This document shows positions 19,801 through 30,287 of a DNA stretch of 64,000 nucleotides, one piece after another. How positions within the stretch are numbered: position 1 is the first letter of the stretch; each line of letters opens with the position of its first letter. A program made the position numbers and the translations under genes. The stretch covers positions 549,001-613,000 of the forward strand of contig NZ_CANNEZ010000001.1 of NCBI RefSeq assembly GCF_947503795.1, given 5' to 3'. The notes below the pieces were generated by a model. It was not told the origin of the DNA. It saw only the letters and a list, made by a program, of their open reading frames with translations, and searched no databases. The DNA comes from an uncultured Jannaschia sp. Lineage in GTDB: Bacteria; Pseudomonadota; Alphaproteobacteria; Rhodobacterales; Rhodobacteraceae.

Positions 19801-20331
19801 CGGCCAGATGTCGATGATGCCGCCGCGGGGCGACCAGTCGCCCGGCTCCATCACGGTGGGCGTCTGGGTGAAGCCCATGCGGACGAGGAAGTTGCGCATC
19901 GCCTTCTCGTCGATGCGCTGGTCGACGCGGGCCGCGAAACCCGCACCCTTGAGCGTGTCGCGGGCCGGGATGCGCTGGGTGATGGCCGCGAGCGTCGTCA
20001 GGAGGACGAACCTGCCCGTGAAGCCGTGCGCCAGCGCGGTCAGCGTCGCCATGCGCGTGGCCGAGATCTCGGCGGCGGGCGAGATGCGGTCGTAGGGCAG
20101 CACGTCCCAGGCCGGGAACCGCAGCACCGTGACGCCCGCGCGGTGGGCGCGAAGCGCGGCGGCCATCGCCTCCATCCGCTTGTCGTCGCGGGCAACATGG
20201 ACGACGGGATGGCCTTGCTCCAGCTCGCGCAGCAGGACCGCGGCGTCGAACCCCTCGGGCGCGCCGCCGACGCGGATATGCCCGTCGGGCAGGGGGCGGG
20301 TCTGGTGGTCGGAGGTGGCGCTGTCGGGCAT
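16834..20331 (-). CDS. mfd: transcription-repair coupling factor Mfd
   Basis: 1165 residues. Mfd removes RNA polymerase stalled at lesions and recruits UvrA. From the N-terminus: a UvrB-like region, the CarD-like polymerase-interacting domain near 490-550 (GDLVVHVDHGVGRFIGME), a RecG-like motor with Walker A VVGDVGFGKTEVAMRAAF near 640 and the DEEQ box VIDEEQHFGVTHKERL near 740, the helicase C part (STTIIESGIDIPTANTMV), and a C-terminal D7 domain. It starts at MPDSATSDHQ. No frameshift was seen. Confidence 0.98.
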   Translation of the reverse strand: MPDSATSDHQTRPLPDGHIRVGGAPEGFDAAVLLRELEQGHPVVHVARDDKRMEAMAAALRAHRAGVTVLRFPAWDVLPYDRISPAAEISATRMATLTALAHGFTGRFVLLTTLAAITQRIPARDTLKGAGFAARVDQRIDEKAMRNFLVRMGFTQTPTVMEPGDWSPRGGIIDIWPPGQPAPIRLDLFGDTLDGLRRFDPVSQRTTDTLELIELAPVSEVILDGPAITRFRQTYRIEFGAAGTDDPLYEAVTAGKKAQGAEHWLPFFHETLETLPDYLPEASFVLDDGLPAQHAERWTQITDMYDNRREAMTAKGRVDSVYKPAQPDGLYLAPDAFETVMAGRRTLHLSPFPAAPGPNVIDAGGRIGRSFAPERQLEDVNLFETLAAYIAEKRTEGGVVIASYSGGARERLEGLLEDHGVERLKSVKRLEEVARGDVGLAIWALDRGFDGPFGQHRLTVISEQDVLGERLIRGKKKKRRAENFLTEAQALSVGDLVVHVDHGVGRFIGMETVTAAGAPHECLALEYAGGDRLFLPVENIELLSRYGSEEGLLDKLGGGAWQTRKARLKERIRQIAERLMRIAAERALRQAPILTPPGDMAEAFAARFPYEETDDQMQAIEDVAADLASGNPMDRLVVGDVGFGKTEVAMRAAFIAATSGKQVAVIAPTTLLARQHAKSFMDRFRGFPVKVRQLSRFVTPKVAAETRAGIADGTVDIAIGTHALLAKQVKFRDLGLLVIDEEQHFGVTHKERLKEMRTDVHVLTLSATPIPRTLQMSLTGVRDLSIIGTPPVDRLAIRTYVSEFDAVTVREALLREHYRGGQSFMVVPRISDLSEMEQFLREQLPELTYVIAHGQLAAGDLDERMNAFYDGKYDVLLSTTIIESGIDIPTANTMVIWRADMFGLSQLYQIRGRVGRSKTRAYAYLTTKPKSKLTTAATRRLKALGSIDALGAGFNIASQDLDLRGGGNIIGEEQSGHMKEVGFELYQSMLQETIESLKSGKADLPDALSDDWSPQIALGVPVLIPEDYVPDLDTRLGLYRRLSGLDRKVELEGFAAELIDRFGPLPREVNVLLRVVRIKSLCKSAGIEKLNVGARGATVEFHGNRFARPEGLVDYIKSKNGAAKIKGDKLVLAQEFPAEADRIKGAFSVARDLAVHAGAVKVRGG

Positions 20332-20411
20332 CGGGGTCAGGTAACCGGTGGCGGGTCGGTGTCAACCGGCGGCTGGCATGGGCCGATGCCTGTCCGCCCT
20401 GCGATGCGCCG

Positions 20412-22077
<1,666 letters not shown>

Positions 22078-22266
22078 CGCGGGGGAATCCCGCCGATCCG
22101 GCCCGCTTCGAACACAGCCCTTGCATTATGCGCGGCGGAGGCCCACATGGGGATCGCGACGTTGTGACTGTCGATGGCTCTCCCTTTGTGGCTCAGTGTC
22201 TCGATCCTGCACTGTACTAGCCGACCTGCCGCATCCCGCGGGCAGACGAACTAAAGGAGACCGACG

Positions 22267-22473
22267 ATGGCAACTGGCACCGTCAAATGGTTCAATTCCA
22301 CCAAAGGCTTCGGCTTTATCGCGCCCGATGGCGGCAGCAAGGACGTGTTCGTGCACATCTCTGCCGTCGAGCGCGCGGGTCTGACCGACCTCGCCGACAA
22401 CCAGAAGGTGACGTTCGACATCGAGCCCGGCCGTGACGGCCGCGAAAGCGCGACGAACATCCAGCTCGCCTGA
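22267..22473 (+). CDS. cold-shock protein (CspA family)
   Basis: 68 residues forming one cold-shock domain: [20 protein letters not shown] carries the RNP1 motif KGFGFI, and VFVHISAVE carries RNP2. It binds single-stranded RNA or DNA and acts as an RNA chaperone. A good ribosome site (AAAGGAG) lies seven bases upstream. The leader after hemB is about 190 bases, a common place for cold-responsive RNA structure, and a clear terminator follows. The gene is monocistronic. Confidence 0.95.
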   Translation: MATGTVKWFNSTKGFGFIAPDGGSKDVFVHISAVERAGLTDLADNQKVTFDIEPGRDGRESATNIQLA

Positions 22474-22496
22474 GGCGACGCTGACCCGCGACACGG

Positions 22497-22523
22497 AAGG
22501 GCGCCCCTCGGGGCGCCCTTTTG
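22497..22523 (+). terminator. rho-independent terminator after the cold-shock gene
   Basis: A perfect ten-base-pair stem (22497-22506 with 22511-22520, loop ctcg) runs into TTTTG. It lies 24 bases after the stop codon. Confidence 0.9.
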
Positions 22524-22540
22524 CGTTGGGTTGGGTGCTA

Positions 22541-23203
22541 CTACTCGGCCGCGACCCCTACGCTGTCCGGATATCCTGTCGCTGACCTCCGACGGGAGGC
22601 GGGACGGCCATGTCTTGTCCCCACGGCGATATCGATCTGGCGACCAAGGTCATTGGCGTCGAAGCCTTTAGACACCACGATCAGCGGCAGGCCAGCTTGC
22701 GAAAACGCCTCCGCTTTCGCTGCATCGCGACGCGCAGCGTTGCCGGAGTTGTGGCCCGAGCCGTGATACTCCACACCGCAAATGGGCCGGTGGTCCGCGT
22801 CGGTGATGAGGAAATCCACGTACTTCTGACGGATCGACGCGAAAGCGCGGTATGCGTCTTTCGGATTTCCAGGGTTCGTCACGCGGAAGACCGCGGACAG
22901 GCTGACTTCGGGGTTCACATGCAGTCCTCGCCCCGACAGGTGGCACCGGATCACGCGGTCGACTCCGAGCTGCTCGCGGCTCATTATCTGTACTGCCTTG
23001 ACCTCGCTGTCGCGAAGTGCCTGCCGTGCGCCGTCTTGCGATGCGGATCGCTCAGACGTTCGCGCGGCGCGCGTCCGCTTGCCCGTCGTCAGACCGACCA
23101 GTAGGATGACCAACGCAAGAAACGCCACTGCAAGCGTGAGACTCGTCGCCGCCATCGCAGGGAGGCCGCTAAGGAGCGCGGCGGTGGCAAGAAGCGTCGT
23201 CAT
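22541..23203 (-). CDS. membrane-anchored DUF2726-type protein
   Basis: 220 residues. A hydrophobic N-terminus (LTLAVAFLALVILLVGL, about 22-38) and a charged linker precede a domain (about 70-195) typical of DUF2726: DFLITDADHRPICGVEYHGS, then RDAAKAEAFSQAGLPLIVVS. The D...E...K spacing resembles the restriction-endonuclease fold seen in related domains. The family is often found in mobile or defence contexts, but no such genes are adjacent. The start at MTTLLATAAL gives a membrane anchor. Its activity is unknown. Confidence 0.75.
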   Translation of the reverse strand: MTTLLATAALLSGLPAMAATSLTLAVAFLALVILLVGLTTGKRTRAARTSERSASQDGARQALRDSEVKAVQIMSREQLGVDRVIRCHLSGRGLHVNPEVSLSAVFRVTNPGNPKDAYRAFASIRQKYVDFLITDADHRPICGVEYHGSGHNSGNAARRDAAKAEAFSQAGLPLIVVSKGFDANDLGRQIDIAVGTRHGRPASRRRSATGYPDSVGVAAE

Positions 23204-23286
23204 TCCAATCTCCGCACATCTGACAAGACCTCAATCGGGGGTCCTTGCGGCGAATGAATGACCGAAGCGCGGCGACCGCGGTCCCC

Positions 23287-23937
<651 letters not shown>

Positions 23938-23976
23938 CAAAGGGCTCCTTCGTCGGTTGGCCCTTATGTAGGTGCG

Positions 23977-25194
23977 CTACTCGGCCGCGGCGAGGGGGCG
24001 GGCGAAGCGGGTCTCGTGGCCGGGCACCGGATGGCGGGGCACGAGCGTCGAGAGCGCGAAGGACAGCCCCGCCATCCCGGCCGCCAGGAGGTAGACCGAG
24101 ACCGGCGAGGTCAGCCAGAGATAGCCCAGCGCCGCAGGCAGGAAGACCGCCGCGATATGGTTGATCGTGAAGGCCACGGCCGCCGTGGGGGCGATGTCGC
24201 CGGGGGCCGCGATCTTCTGGAAGTAGGTCTTGATGGCCAGCGCCAGCGAGAAGAACACGTTGTTGACCATGAAGAGCGCGGCGGCCATCCAAACGCCCCA
24301 GTCGAACACGTAGAGCCCGGCATAGAGCAGGAAGACGAGGAAGAGACCCGCGTATTCGATCATCAGCGCGACCCGCTCGCCGAAATGGCCGACGGCCCGG
24401 CCGACAAGCGGGGCCGAGACCATGTTGACGACCAGCGTCGACATGAAGAGCGCCGTGATCTGATGGACGTCGAGGCCGAAGCGCTCGACCATCATGAAGC
24501 CCGCGAAGACGATGAAGATCTGGCGACGGGCGCCCGACATGAACTGCAGCAGGTAGTAGAGCCAGTAGCGGCGGCGCAGGATCATGCGCTTGGTCTGCGG
24601 GTGCGGGGCCTCGAATTGCGGAAAGAGGAGGAAGCACGCGGCGGCGACAGTCGCGGTCAGGCCGCCCGCGAGCCAGTAGACGAGGTCGTAGCTGAGGTCG
24701 AAGGCGCGCCAGGTCAGGACGATGCAGGCATAGGCGAGAAAGGTCGCGCCGGACCCGACGGCCAGCAGGGTGCCGAGCATGCGGGGCGCTTCGGCCTTCG
24801 ACAGCCATTGGAGCTGAAGACTCTGGTTGACCGTTTCGTAGTAATGATAGCCGATCGAGCTGAGCATCGTGATCGTGAGGATGCCCGCGAGGCTGGGGAA
24901 TTGCGCGGTGAGCGCGGTGGCGACGCCCAGCAGGATGAGCGAGACGAGCGCGAGAGTCTGTTCGCGCACGAAGATGATGATCGCGATGACGCCGACGGCG
25001 AAGAAGCCCGGGATCTCGCGCACCGTGTGCAGCCAGCCGATATCGGCGCCATCGAAGCCCGCAACCTCGATCGTGAAGTTGTTCAGGAGCGCCGACCACG
25101 TCGCGAAGGCCACCGGCATGATCGCCGCCATCAGCATCAACAGCGCCTTGGGGCGGCGCCAGACGGGCAGGCTGGTTGTGTCGGCGAGGCGCAT
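23977..25194 (-). CDS. MFS transporter of unknown substrate
   Basis: 405 residues with about twelve membrane segments. Visible are the first helix LMLMAAIMPVAFATWSALLN, the loop FVREQTLALVSLILLGVATA, and a conserved SSIGYHYYETVNQSLQLQWL segment in the fourth to fifth helices. No classical drug-exporter motif A was seen, so it belongs to a less characterised MFS group. It lies 39 bases upstream of msrA on the same strand, and the two may be cotranscribed. Confidence 0.85.
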   Translation of the reverse strand: MRLADTTSLPVWRRPKALLMLMAAIMPVAFATWSALLNNFTIEVAGFDGADIGWLHTVREIPGFFAVGVIAIIIFVREQTLALVSLILLGVATALTAQFPSLAGILTITMLSSIGYHYYETVNQSLQLQWLSKAEAPRMLGTLLAVGSGATFLAYACIVLTWRAFDLSYDLVYWLAGGLTATVAAACFLLFPQFEAPHPQTKRMILRRRYWLYYLLQFMSGARRQIFIVFAGFMMVERFGLDVHQITALFMSTLVVNMVSAPLVGRAVGHFGERVALMIEYAGLFLVFLLYAGLYVFDWGVWMAAALFMVNNVFFSLALAIKTYFQKIAAPGDIAPTAAVAFTINHIAAVFLPAALGYLWLTSPVSVYLLAAGMAGLSFALSTLVPRHPVPGHETRFARPLAAAE

Positions 25195-25345
25195 GGGTTC
25201 GGGCTACGCCTCGGGGGCAGGTGTGTCCAGCGGGGGCGGGGTGCGCGCTGGCGGACCGGGGCTGTGCGCGGACGGTAACACAGGCGGTGCGCTTGTCATC
25301 CCGGCCCGCCGCGCCCATCCTTTGAGGCTGACAGGGGGACCGCGA

Positions 25346-26617
25346 ATGACACGGGATACCAAGGGCCTGCGCCACGCGCGGGAGGTCGAGGGCCATCTCG
25401 ACTGGCTGGGCAGCTTCACCTCCGCGGCGCTGGGCGTGCTCGCCGTGGCCTCGGGGATCTACACCTATCTCGGGGTGCGGGGTCTCCTCGACGATGGCGG
25501 CGCGCTCTCGCTCTTTGCCGCGATGGCCTATTCGGCGGCGGTCTCGACGGGGATCTTCGTCTTCTGGTCCTACATGCTGCGGCTGCTGCCCGCGATGCGG
25601 ACGGCGGCGACGCGGCTCTGGCTGGTGGCCGCGATGGTCCTCGGCTCGGCGGCGATCGTCGCGATGTCATCCTGGCTGAACGCGGCGGCGCTGGCGGGCT
25701 CCGCGGCGGTCGAGCAGCATCTGGCGCGGACCGTTCAGGACTACCAGGCCGCGCTGGAGCGGACCCACGAGGTGACGTTGCAGGCGCAGGCGCTGGGCCT
25801 CGATGTCGGGCGCACACGGCAAGGCTTCGAGGACCTCTCCGAGCAGGAGGCCGATGGCGATCTCTCGGGGCTGGCCGGGCGCGGCGCGGTGTTCCGGGTG
25901 CTGGTCCAGAAGTCCGACGAGCTCGCCGTGCTCGACGCCCAGATCGCCGCGCAGGACCCGCTGGTCGAAGCCGCCTTCATCGAGGGCAACGCGATCCTGT
26001 CGCGGATGCGCGCGCTGACCGTGGCTCCCGGCGCGGTCGAGGACCGGTCGGTCGAGTTCTCGGAGGAGGCCGTGCGGCTGGCTGGCGTCATCACCACGCT
26101 GCGGCAGCTCTCGGTGGCCCCGCTGGTGGACCGCGCGGCGCGGGACTTGGCGCAATCGGTTGTCCTGCCGCGCCTCGATGCGGGCGACGCGGGCGGGCAG
26201 GCGGCGCAGGCCGCGACGATCACGTCCCTGCTCGAGGTGCTGGGCCGCCGGGCCGAGACGTTGCAGGCGGCGGCCGCCGAGGTGCTGGCGCTCGAACCCG
26301 CGCCCGAGGTGGTCTACACGCCGATCTCGACCGCGGACGCGGTGATCCTCTACGCGCGCAACTTCGCGCCGTCTTGGGCGGGTGCCATCGCGATCGACCT
26401 CTTGCCGGCGGTGCTCGTCCTGATCGTCGCCGTCGCGCAGGCCGCGATCCGCGCGGGTCGCGAACCCGCAAGCGCCGAAGACGCGATGACCGTGGCCGAA
26501 CTGCGCGCCGCCGTCCTCGCCTTGCGCGAGGTCGAGGCCGCCGAAGGGCTGGGCGGACCCGCGGCGCGCGTGCTGTCGGACGGGCCCGCGCCCGTGCCCC
26601 GAGAGGCCGCCGAATGA
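25346..26617 (+). CDS. four-segment membrane protein with periplasmic helical domain
   Basis: 423 residues of no recognised family. Three N-terminal membrane segments (about 22-45 SFTSAALGVLAVASGIYTYL; 55-80; 86-106 LWLVAAMVLGSAAIVAMSSW) are followed by about 230 residues rich in Ala, Gln and Glu that read as helical or coiled-coil (HLARTVQDYQAALERTHEVT). A fourth membrane segment lies near 345-370 (AIAIDLLPAVLVLIVAVAQA), then a short charged tail. The stop overlaps the ATG of the ClpP-like gene by four bases, so the proteins are probably partners. Start: the ATG after an AGGGGG ribosome site. Confidence 0.8.
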   Translation: MTRDTKGLRHAREVEGHLDWLGSFTSAALGVLAVASGIYTYLGVRGLLDDGGALSLFAAMAYSAAVSTGIFVFWSYMLRLLPAMRTAATRLWLVAAMVLGSAAIVAMSSWLNAAALAGSAAVEQHLARTVQDYQAALERTHEVTLQAQALGLDVGRTRQGFEDLSEQEADGDLSGLAGRGAVFRVLVQKSDELAVLDAQIAAQDPLVEAAFIEGNAILSRMRALTVAPGAVEDRSVEFSEEAVRLAGVITTLRQLSVAPLVDRAARDLAQSVVLPRLDAGDAGGQAAQAATITSLLEVLGRRAETLQAAAAEVLALEPAPEVVYTPISTADAVILYARNFAPSWAGAIAIDLLPAVLVLIVAVAQAAIRAGREPASAEDAMTVAELRAAVLALREVEAAEGLGGPAARVLSDGPAPVPREAAE

Positions 26618-27366
26618 CCGAGGAGGCTGCCCCCGCCGCCAAGACCCATCCCGAGCGCCGGACGCTGCGCTGGCTGCTGGGGGGGCAGATCGCCATCGCG
26701 GCGGTGCTGGTCCTGATCGACCTCGCGCCCGCGGTGCCGGGGCTGATGTCGCCCTCGGACGCGCCCGCGCTCGACCGGCCGACCCGGCCCGGCGATCAGA
26801 CCCGGCGCTATCGCCCGCGCGATCCCGCGCATCCGGGGCCGGGGGTCGATCCCGACATGCCCCGTCGCCTGATCCTGAGCACGGTCGAGGGCGATCGCCC
26901 GACGGTCCTGCTGCGCGGCGCGGTCGAGCCGGGCGACGGCGAGCGCATCGTCCGCGCGCTCGAGGCCGAAGCGGCCGAACTGGTCCAGCTGGACAGCCCC
27001 GGCGGCAGCGTGTCCGACGCGCTGGATATCGGGCGCACCATCCGCGCGCTGGGCCTCGACACTGCGCTGGCTCCGGGCGCGGTGTGCTTCTCGGCCTGCC
27101 CCTACATGTTCACCGGCGGCGTCGCACGCACCGTCTCGGAGGATGCGCGGCTGGGCGTCCATCAGCATTCCTTCGGGGAATCGACGTTGCTGCCGGCCTT
27201 CCTTGCCGTCGAGGACGTCCAGCGCGGCCAGGCCGAGGTGCTGGCGCATCTGGATGCCATGGGCATCGACCTCGGCATCATGGGCCCTGCCATGGCGACT
27301 CCGGCGGACGAAATCTACATCCTGACCGGCGAGGAGCTGGTAGATTGGGACGTGGTGACGGAGTGA
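26614..27366 (+). CDS. membrane-anchored ClpP-like serine protease homologue
   Basis: 250 residues. One N-terminal membrane segment (about 19-40, RWLLGGQIAIAAVLVLIDLA) and a Pro/Arg-rich linker precede a ClpP/crotonase-type domain from about residue 85. It shows LVQLDSPGGSVSDALDIG (oxyanion region), VCFSACPYMFTGG with candidate nucleophile Ser160, and RLGVHQHSF with candidate His183, the 23-residue spacing close to ClpP. An Asp in MATPADEIYIL may complete the triad. The domain would lie in the periplasm. It is translationally coupled to the membrane gene before it. Substrate unknown. Confidence 0.8.
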   Translation: MTEEAAPAAKTHPERRTLRWLLGGQIAIAAVLVLIDLAPAVPGLMSPSDAPALDRPTRPGDQTRRYRPRDPAHPGPGVDPDMPRRLILSTVEGDRPTVLLRGAVEPGDGERIVRALEAEAAELVQLDSPGGSVSDALDIGRTIRALGLDTALAPGAVCFSACPYMFTGGVARTVSEDARLGVHQHSFGESTLLPAFLAVEDVQRGQAEVLAHLDAMGIDLGIMGPAMATPADEIYILTGEELVDWDVVTE

Positions 27367-27491
27367 GAGGGCCGACCTCGGTTGGGGGTTACAAGATCGC
27401 GTGAGCTCGCCTCTGCGTGGCTGGCATTACGTTGTTTGCCCGAAGCTACACCTCTATGCCGGCCTAAGAACCAATGTGGGCGGACGCAGAA

Positions 27492-27965
27492 ATGCGAGGC
27501 GAGATAACATTCACGCGGCTGCCCGCGATTGATCCCGGCGACATCAGGGATCACATGTCCGACCCCCGCGTCGCGGAACACATGCCCCTCCTGACATCAG
27601 AATGGGATGACGCCGCCGTCACCAAATTCGTCGCCATGAAGGAGGCATCCTGGCGCCGCGATGGGCTCGGGCATTGGGCCTTCCTGATCGACCAAGCGTA
27701 TGTCGGCTGGGGTGGCTTCCAGAAGGAAGGAGATGAATGGGATTACGGTCTCGTTCTCAAGCCCGAATTCTTCGGCCTGGGCGTGCGCATCTCGAAGAAG
27801 GCGATCGCTTTCGCCAATTCGGATCCGCGCATTCCGTTCGTCACCTTCATGCTGCCGCCGACGCGCAGGCACCTTGGTGCGCTCGGCAGGCTCGGGGCCC
27901 TTTTCGTCGGCGAGGTCGATTATGACGGATCGACCTTTCTCAAGTACCGGCTGAATACCGAATGA
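27492..27965 (+). CDS. GNAT-family acetyltransferase-like protein
   Basis: 157 residues. The layout is that of RimJ/RimL-like GNAT enzymes: an N-terminal FTRLPAIDPGDIRDHMSDPR, a central FLIDQAYVGWGGFQKEGDEW (beta strands 4-5), YGLVLKPEFFGLGVRISKKA where acetyl-CoA would bind, and a C-terminal VTFMLPPTRRHLGALGRLGA. The Q/RxxGxG/A pyrophosphate loop is only weakly kept (FFGLGVRI). Start ATG 27492 was preferred; ATG 27474 adds six residues. It converges with homospermidine synthase. Confidence 0.75.
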   Translation: MRGEITFTRLPAIDPGDIRDHMSDPRVAEHMPLLTSEWDDAAVTKFVAMKEASWRRDGLGHWAFLIDQAYVGWGGFQKEGDEWDYGLVLKPEFFGLGVRISKKAIAFANSDPRIPFVTFMLPPTRRHLGALGRLGALFVGEVDYDGSTFLKYRLNTE

Positions 27966-27989
27966 TGACAGGCGTCTGCGTGGCCGCCC

Positions 27990-29411
27990 TCAACTCGCCA
28001 GCACGTTCCTGAACTGCCACGGGTCGCTTTCGTCGATATCCTCGGGGAAGTGCTGCCAGCGGTCCTGAAGGGGCGTCCAGTCGGTGTAGTGCGCCTCGAC
28101 GGGACCGAGATACGGGGTCTGGATCTCGAGGCAGCGGGCGTGGTCCATCTCGTCGGTCTCGACGATGCCGGCATTCGGGTTCTCGAGCGCCCAGACCATC
28201 CCGGCGAGGACGGCGGAGGTGACCTGAAGGCCGGTGGCGTTCTGGTCCGGGGCGAGGCGCTTGGTTTCCTCGTTCGACAGCCGTGATCCGTACCAGAGCG
28301 CGTTCTTTTCGTGCCCGAAGAGGAGGACGCCCAGCTCGTCGATGCCGGTCACGATCTCGTCCTCGGAGAGGATGTGATGCGCCTCCTGTTGGCGGCCGGA
28401 GCCGAACATCTCGTGAAGGCTGAGCACCGCATCGTCGCAGGGATGGTAGGCGTAGTGGCAGGTCGGGCGGTAGTCGGGCGAGGCCCCCGCGCCGACGGTG
28501 TAGTAGTCGGAGATGCTGATCGCCTCGTTATGGGTGACCAGGAAGCCGAATTGCGGGCCCGGCGTCGGGCACCAGGTATGGACCCGCGTGATCGCGCCGG
28601 GCCGGTTCAGCCAGATCGCCGCCTGCGAGCCGGTGCCGTGGCGACGGGCGTTCTCGGGGAACCAGGTCTCGTGCGTGCCCCAGCCCAGCTCGGCGGGCTG
28701 GAAGCCTTCGGCGATGAAGCCCTCGACGGACCAGGTGTTGACGAAGACGTCGCGTGGGCGGGGCGTGTCGCGGGCCTGGGTGTCGCGCTCGGCGATATGG
28801 ATGCCCTTCACGCCGAGCGTCTGCATCAGCCGCGCCCAGCCGTCGCGGTCGGCGGGGGCCGAGGCCTCCGCGCCGGTTTCCTCGGCCAGCCGCAGGAGCG
28901 CCGCCTTGACGAACCAGGACACCATGCCGGGATTGGCGCCGCAGCACGACACGGCGGTCGTCCCGCCCGGGTTCGCCGCCTTCTCGTCGCGGACCTTCTG
29001 GCGGAGCGCGTAATTCGTCCGCTCGGCATTCTCGAGATCGTCGAAATAAAAGCCCGCCCATGGCTCCACGACCGTGTCGATATAGGGCACGCCGATCTCG
29101 CGGCAGAAGCGCATCAGATGGAGCGACGAGGTGTCGACCGAGAGGTTCACGCAGAACCCTGCGCCGGGCGTCAGCACCTCGCCCAGCACCTCGCGGTAGT
29201 TGTCGGGCGTCAACGCGACCTGCCGATGCGCGATGCCGCGGGCGGCCAGATCGGCACATCCGGCCTCGGCGGGCTCGATGACGAGCAGGCGGGAGCGGTC
29301 GAACTCGAAATGACGCTCGATCAGGGGCAGCGTCCCGCGACCGATGGAGCCGAAGCCGATCATGACGATCGCGCCGTCGATCCGCGCGTGAATGGGATGG
29401 TCGCTTGGCAT
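27990..29411 (-). CDS. hss: homospermidine synthase
   Basis: 473 residues. It makes sym-homospermidine from putrescine (or spermidine) by an NAD-dependent transfer of an aminobutyl group. The dinucleotide-binding start is VMIGFGSIGRGTLPLIERHF. Conserved blocks are FCVNLSVDTSSLHLMRFCRE, YIDTVVEPWAGFYFDD, AVSCCGANPGMVSWFVKAAL and HNEAISISDYYTVG. The ATG at 29411 follows GAGGAG and was preferred to an upstream in-frame start. Homospermidine is the usual long polyamine of many alphaproteobacteria. Confidence 0.95.
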   Translation of the reverse strand: MPSDHPIHARIDGAIVMIGFGSIGRGTLPLIERHFEFDRSRLLVIEPAEAGCADLAARGIAHRQVALTPDNYREVLGEVLTPGAGFCVNLSVDTSSLHLMRFCREIGVPYIDTVVEPWAGFYFDDLENAERTNYALRQKVRDEKAANPGGTTAVSCCGANPGMVSWFVKAALLRLAEETGAEASAPADRDGWARLMQTLGVKGIHIAERDTQARDTPRPRDVFVNTWSVEGFIAEGFQPAELGWGTHETWFPENARRHGTGSQAAIWLNRPGAITRVHTWCPTPGPQFGFLVTHNEAISISDYYTVGAGASPDYRPTCHYAYHPCDDAVLSLHEMFGSGRQQEAHHILSEDEIVTGIDELGVLLFGHEKNALWYGSRLSNEETKRLAPDQNATGLQVTSAVLAGMVWALENPNAGIVETDEMDHARCLEIQTPYLGPVEAHYTDWTPLQDRWQHFPEDIDESDPWQFRNVLAS

Positions 29412-29804
29412 CTCGATAGCTCCTCTGATCGCAGGCCGAGACATAGGACCCGCGCCCGAAGATGAAAACCGATACCGGGTCGGCTTGGGCCGTGGGATGG
29501 GACAGGGACGGGGATGCTCGGGATCCTCGCCCTTATGACGAAACGCTCCTTCTGCTCGGGTTGCTCTGCGATGTCCTTCTGACGACGATCGGCGCGATCG
29601 CCCCGATCCTGTCCGGTCTCAGGATGCGCGCGGTTCACGATGGAGCCGCCGCCGCGCGAAGCACCCAACGCGACAGCAAAATGGGACCGCCTCCCCCGGT
29701 GGGAGACGGTCCCGCACTCGTTACGCACGTCGCCGCGTGGGTCTCGCGGGCGCTTGGAGGACCTGCAGTCCGGCTTAGGCGCCGGGCGATCGAAGGCTCA
29801 ACGG
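29412..29804. other. 393-bp gap with leader sequence and one terminator
   Basis: No open frame here has family features. The left end must hold the promoter of homospermidine synthase. The right end holds the terminator of the lipoprotein gene (29676-29713). A plus-strand frame from 29462 has one hydrophobic stretch but runs antisense through the lipoprotein gene and is not called. Confidence 0.5.
29676..29713 (-). terminator. terminator downstream of the small lipoprotein gene
   Basis: A stem of 13 positions (29683-29695 with 29701-29713, gggaccgcctccc/gggagacggtccc) is followed on the minus strand by ATTTTG. It lies about 90 bases beyond the stop. Confidence 0.75.
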
Positions 29805-30191
29805 CTAGCGGATGTCGAAGACGCCGCGGTTGCCCTCGCCCCGGTTGCGCGTCAGCGCGACCTGGCCGACCGCCAGTTCCGCAAGCTGACAGTCGCTGCC
29901 GAGCGATTCCGGCTTCAGGCCCGCCGTCCAGGTCCGGCACCAGTAACCGTCCTCGAAGCTCCAGGACCCTTGAAGGGCGCCGCGGCCATAGTTGCCCGAG
30001 ACCGACCCGTCCGCGTTCAGCCGGAAGAAGTTGCCGTTGCCGCCATTCGCGTTGACGAGATCGCGCCCGACGACGGCGGCCCGGAAGGCGGCTTCGTCTG
30101 TGACGCGGACGAAGCCGTCGGAGCCCGCGTCGGTCTCGACGCAGCCGGCCAGGAGGAGTGCGGCTCCCGCGAGCGTGGATATCAGTTTCAT
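29805..30191 (-). CDS. small outer-membrane or periplasmic lipoprotein, unknown function
   Basis: 128 residues. Signal peptide with lipobox LLAGC (Cys17), then VETDAGSDGFVRVTDEAAFR and a compact domain with many Gly/Asn/Trp (GNFFRLNADGSVSGNYGRGA, LQGSWSFEDGYWCRTW) and a second Cys pair. The pattern suggests a small beta-sheet domain that keeps a bound surface near the membrane. A ribosome site AAGGGAA precedes the ATG. Family not recognised. Confidence 0.8.
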   Translation of the reverse strand: MKLISTLAGAALLLAGCVETDAGSDGFVRVTDEAAFRAAVVGRDLVNANGGNGNFFRLNADGSVSGNYGRGALQGSWSFEDGYWCRTWTAGLKPESLGSDCQLAELAVGQVALTRNRGEGNRGVFDIR

Positions 30192-30269
30192 CGTATTCCC
30201 TTCGTAATCTGCCGACCTCGGACGGGTCGTTCTGCGGCGATCATCGAGGGGGAGGGCCGGGGTGAAAAC

Positions 30270-30285
30270 CTATCGAATCCGATAG
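30270..30285 (-). terminator. short hairpin just after the luxR-type stop
   Basis: The inverted repeat ctatcg-aatc-cgatag begins two bases after the stop of the LuxR gene, and on the minus strand runs into GGTTTTC. It is a weak terminator candidate; it also resembles a regulator-binding palindrome. Confidence 0.4.
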
Positions 30286-30287
30286 CT

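Noticed and set aside
22078-22266. A riboswitch or sRNA in the leader of the cold-shock gene
   Set aside because: The leader is long enough, but no known conserved motif or stable alternative structure could be read by eye.
29462-30055. Plus-strand frame with one hydrophobic stretch in the gap after homospermidine synthase
   Set aside because: No ribosome site or homology, and it runs antisense into the lipoprotein gene.
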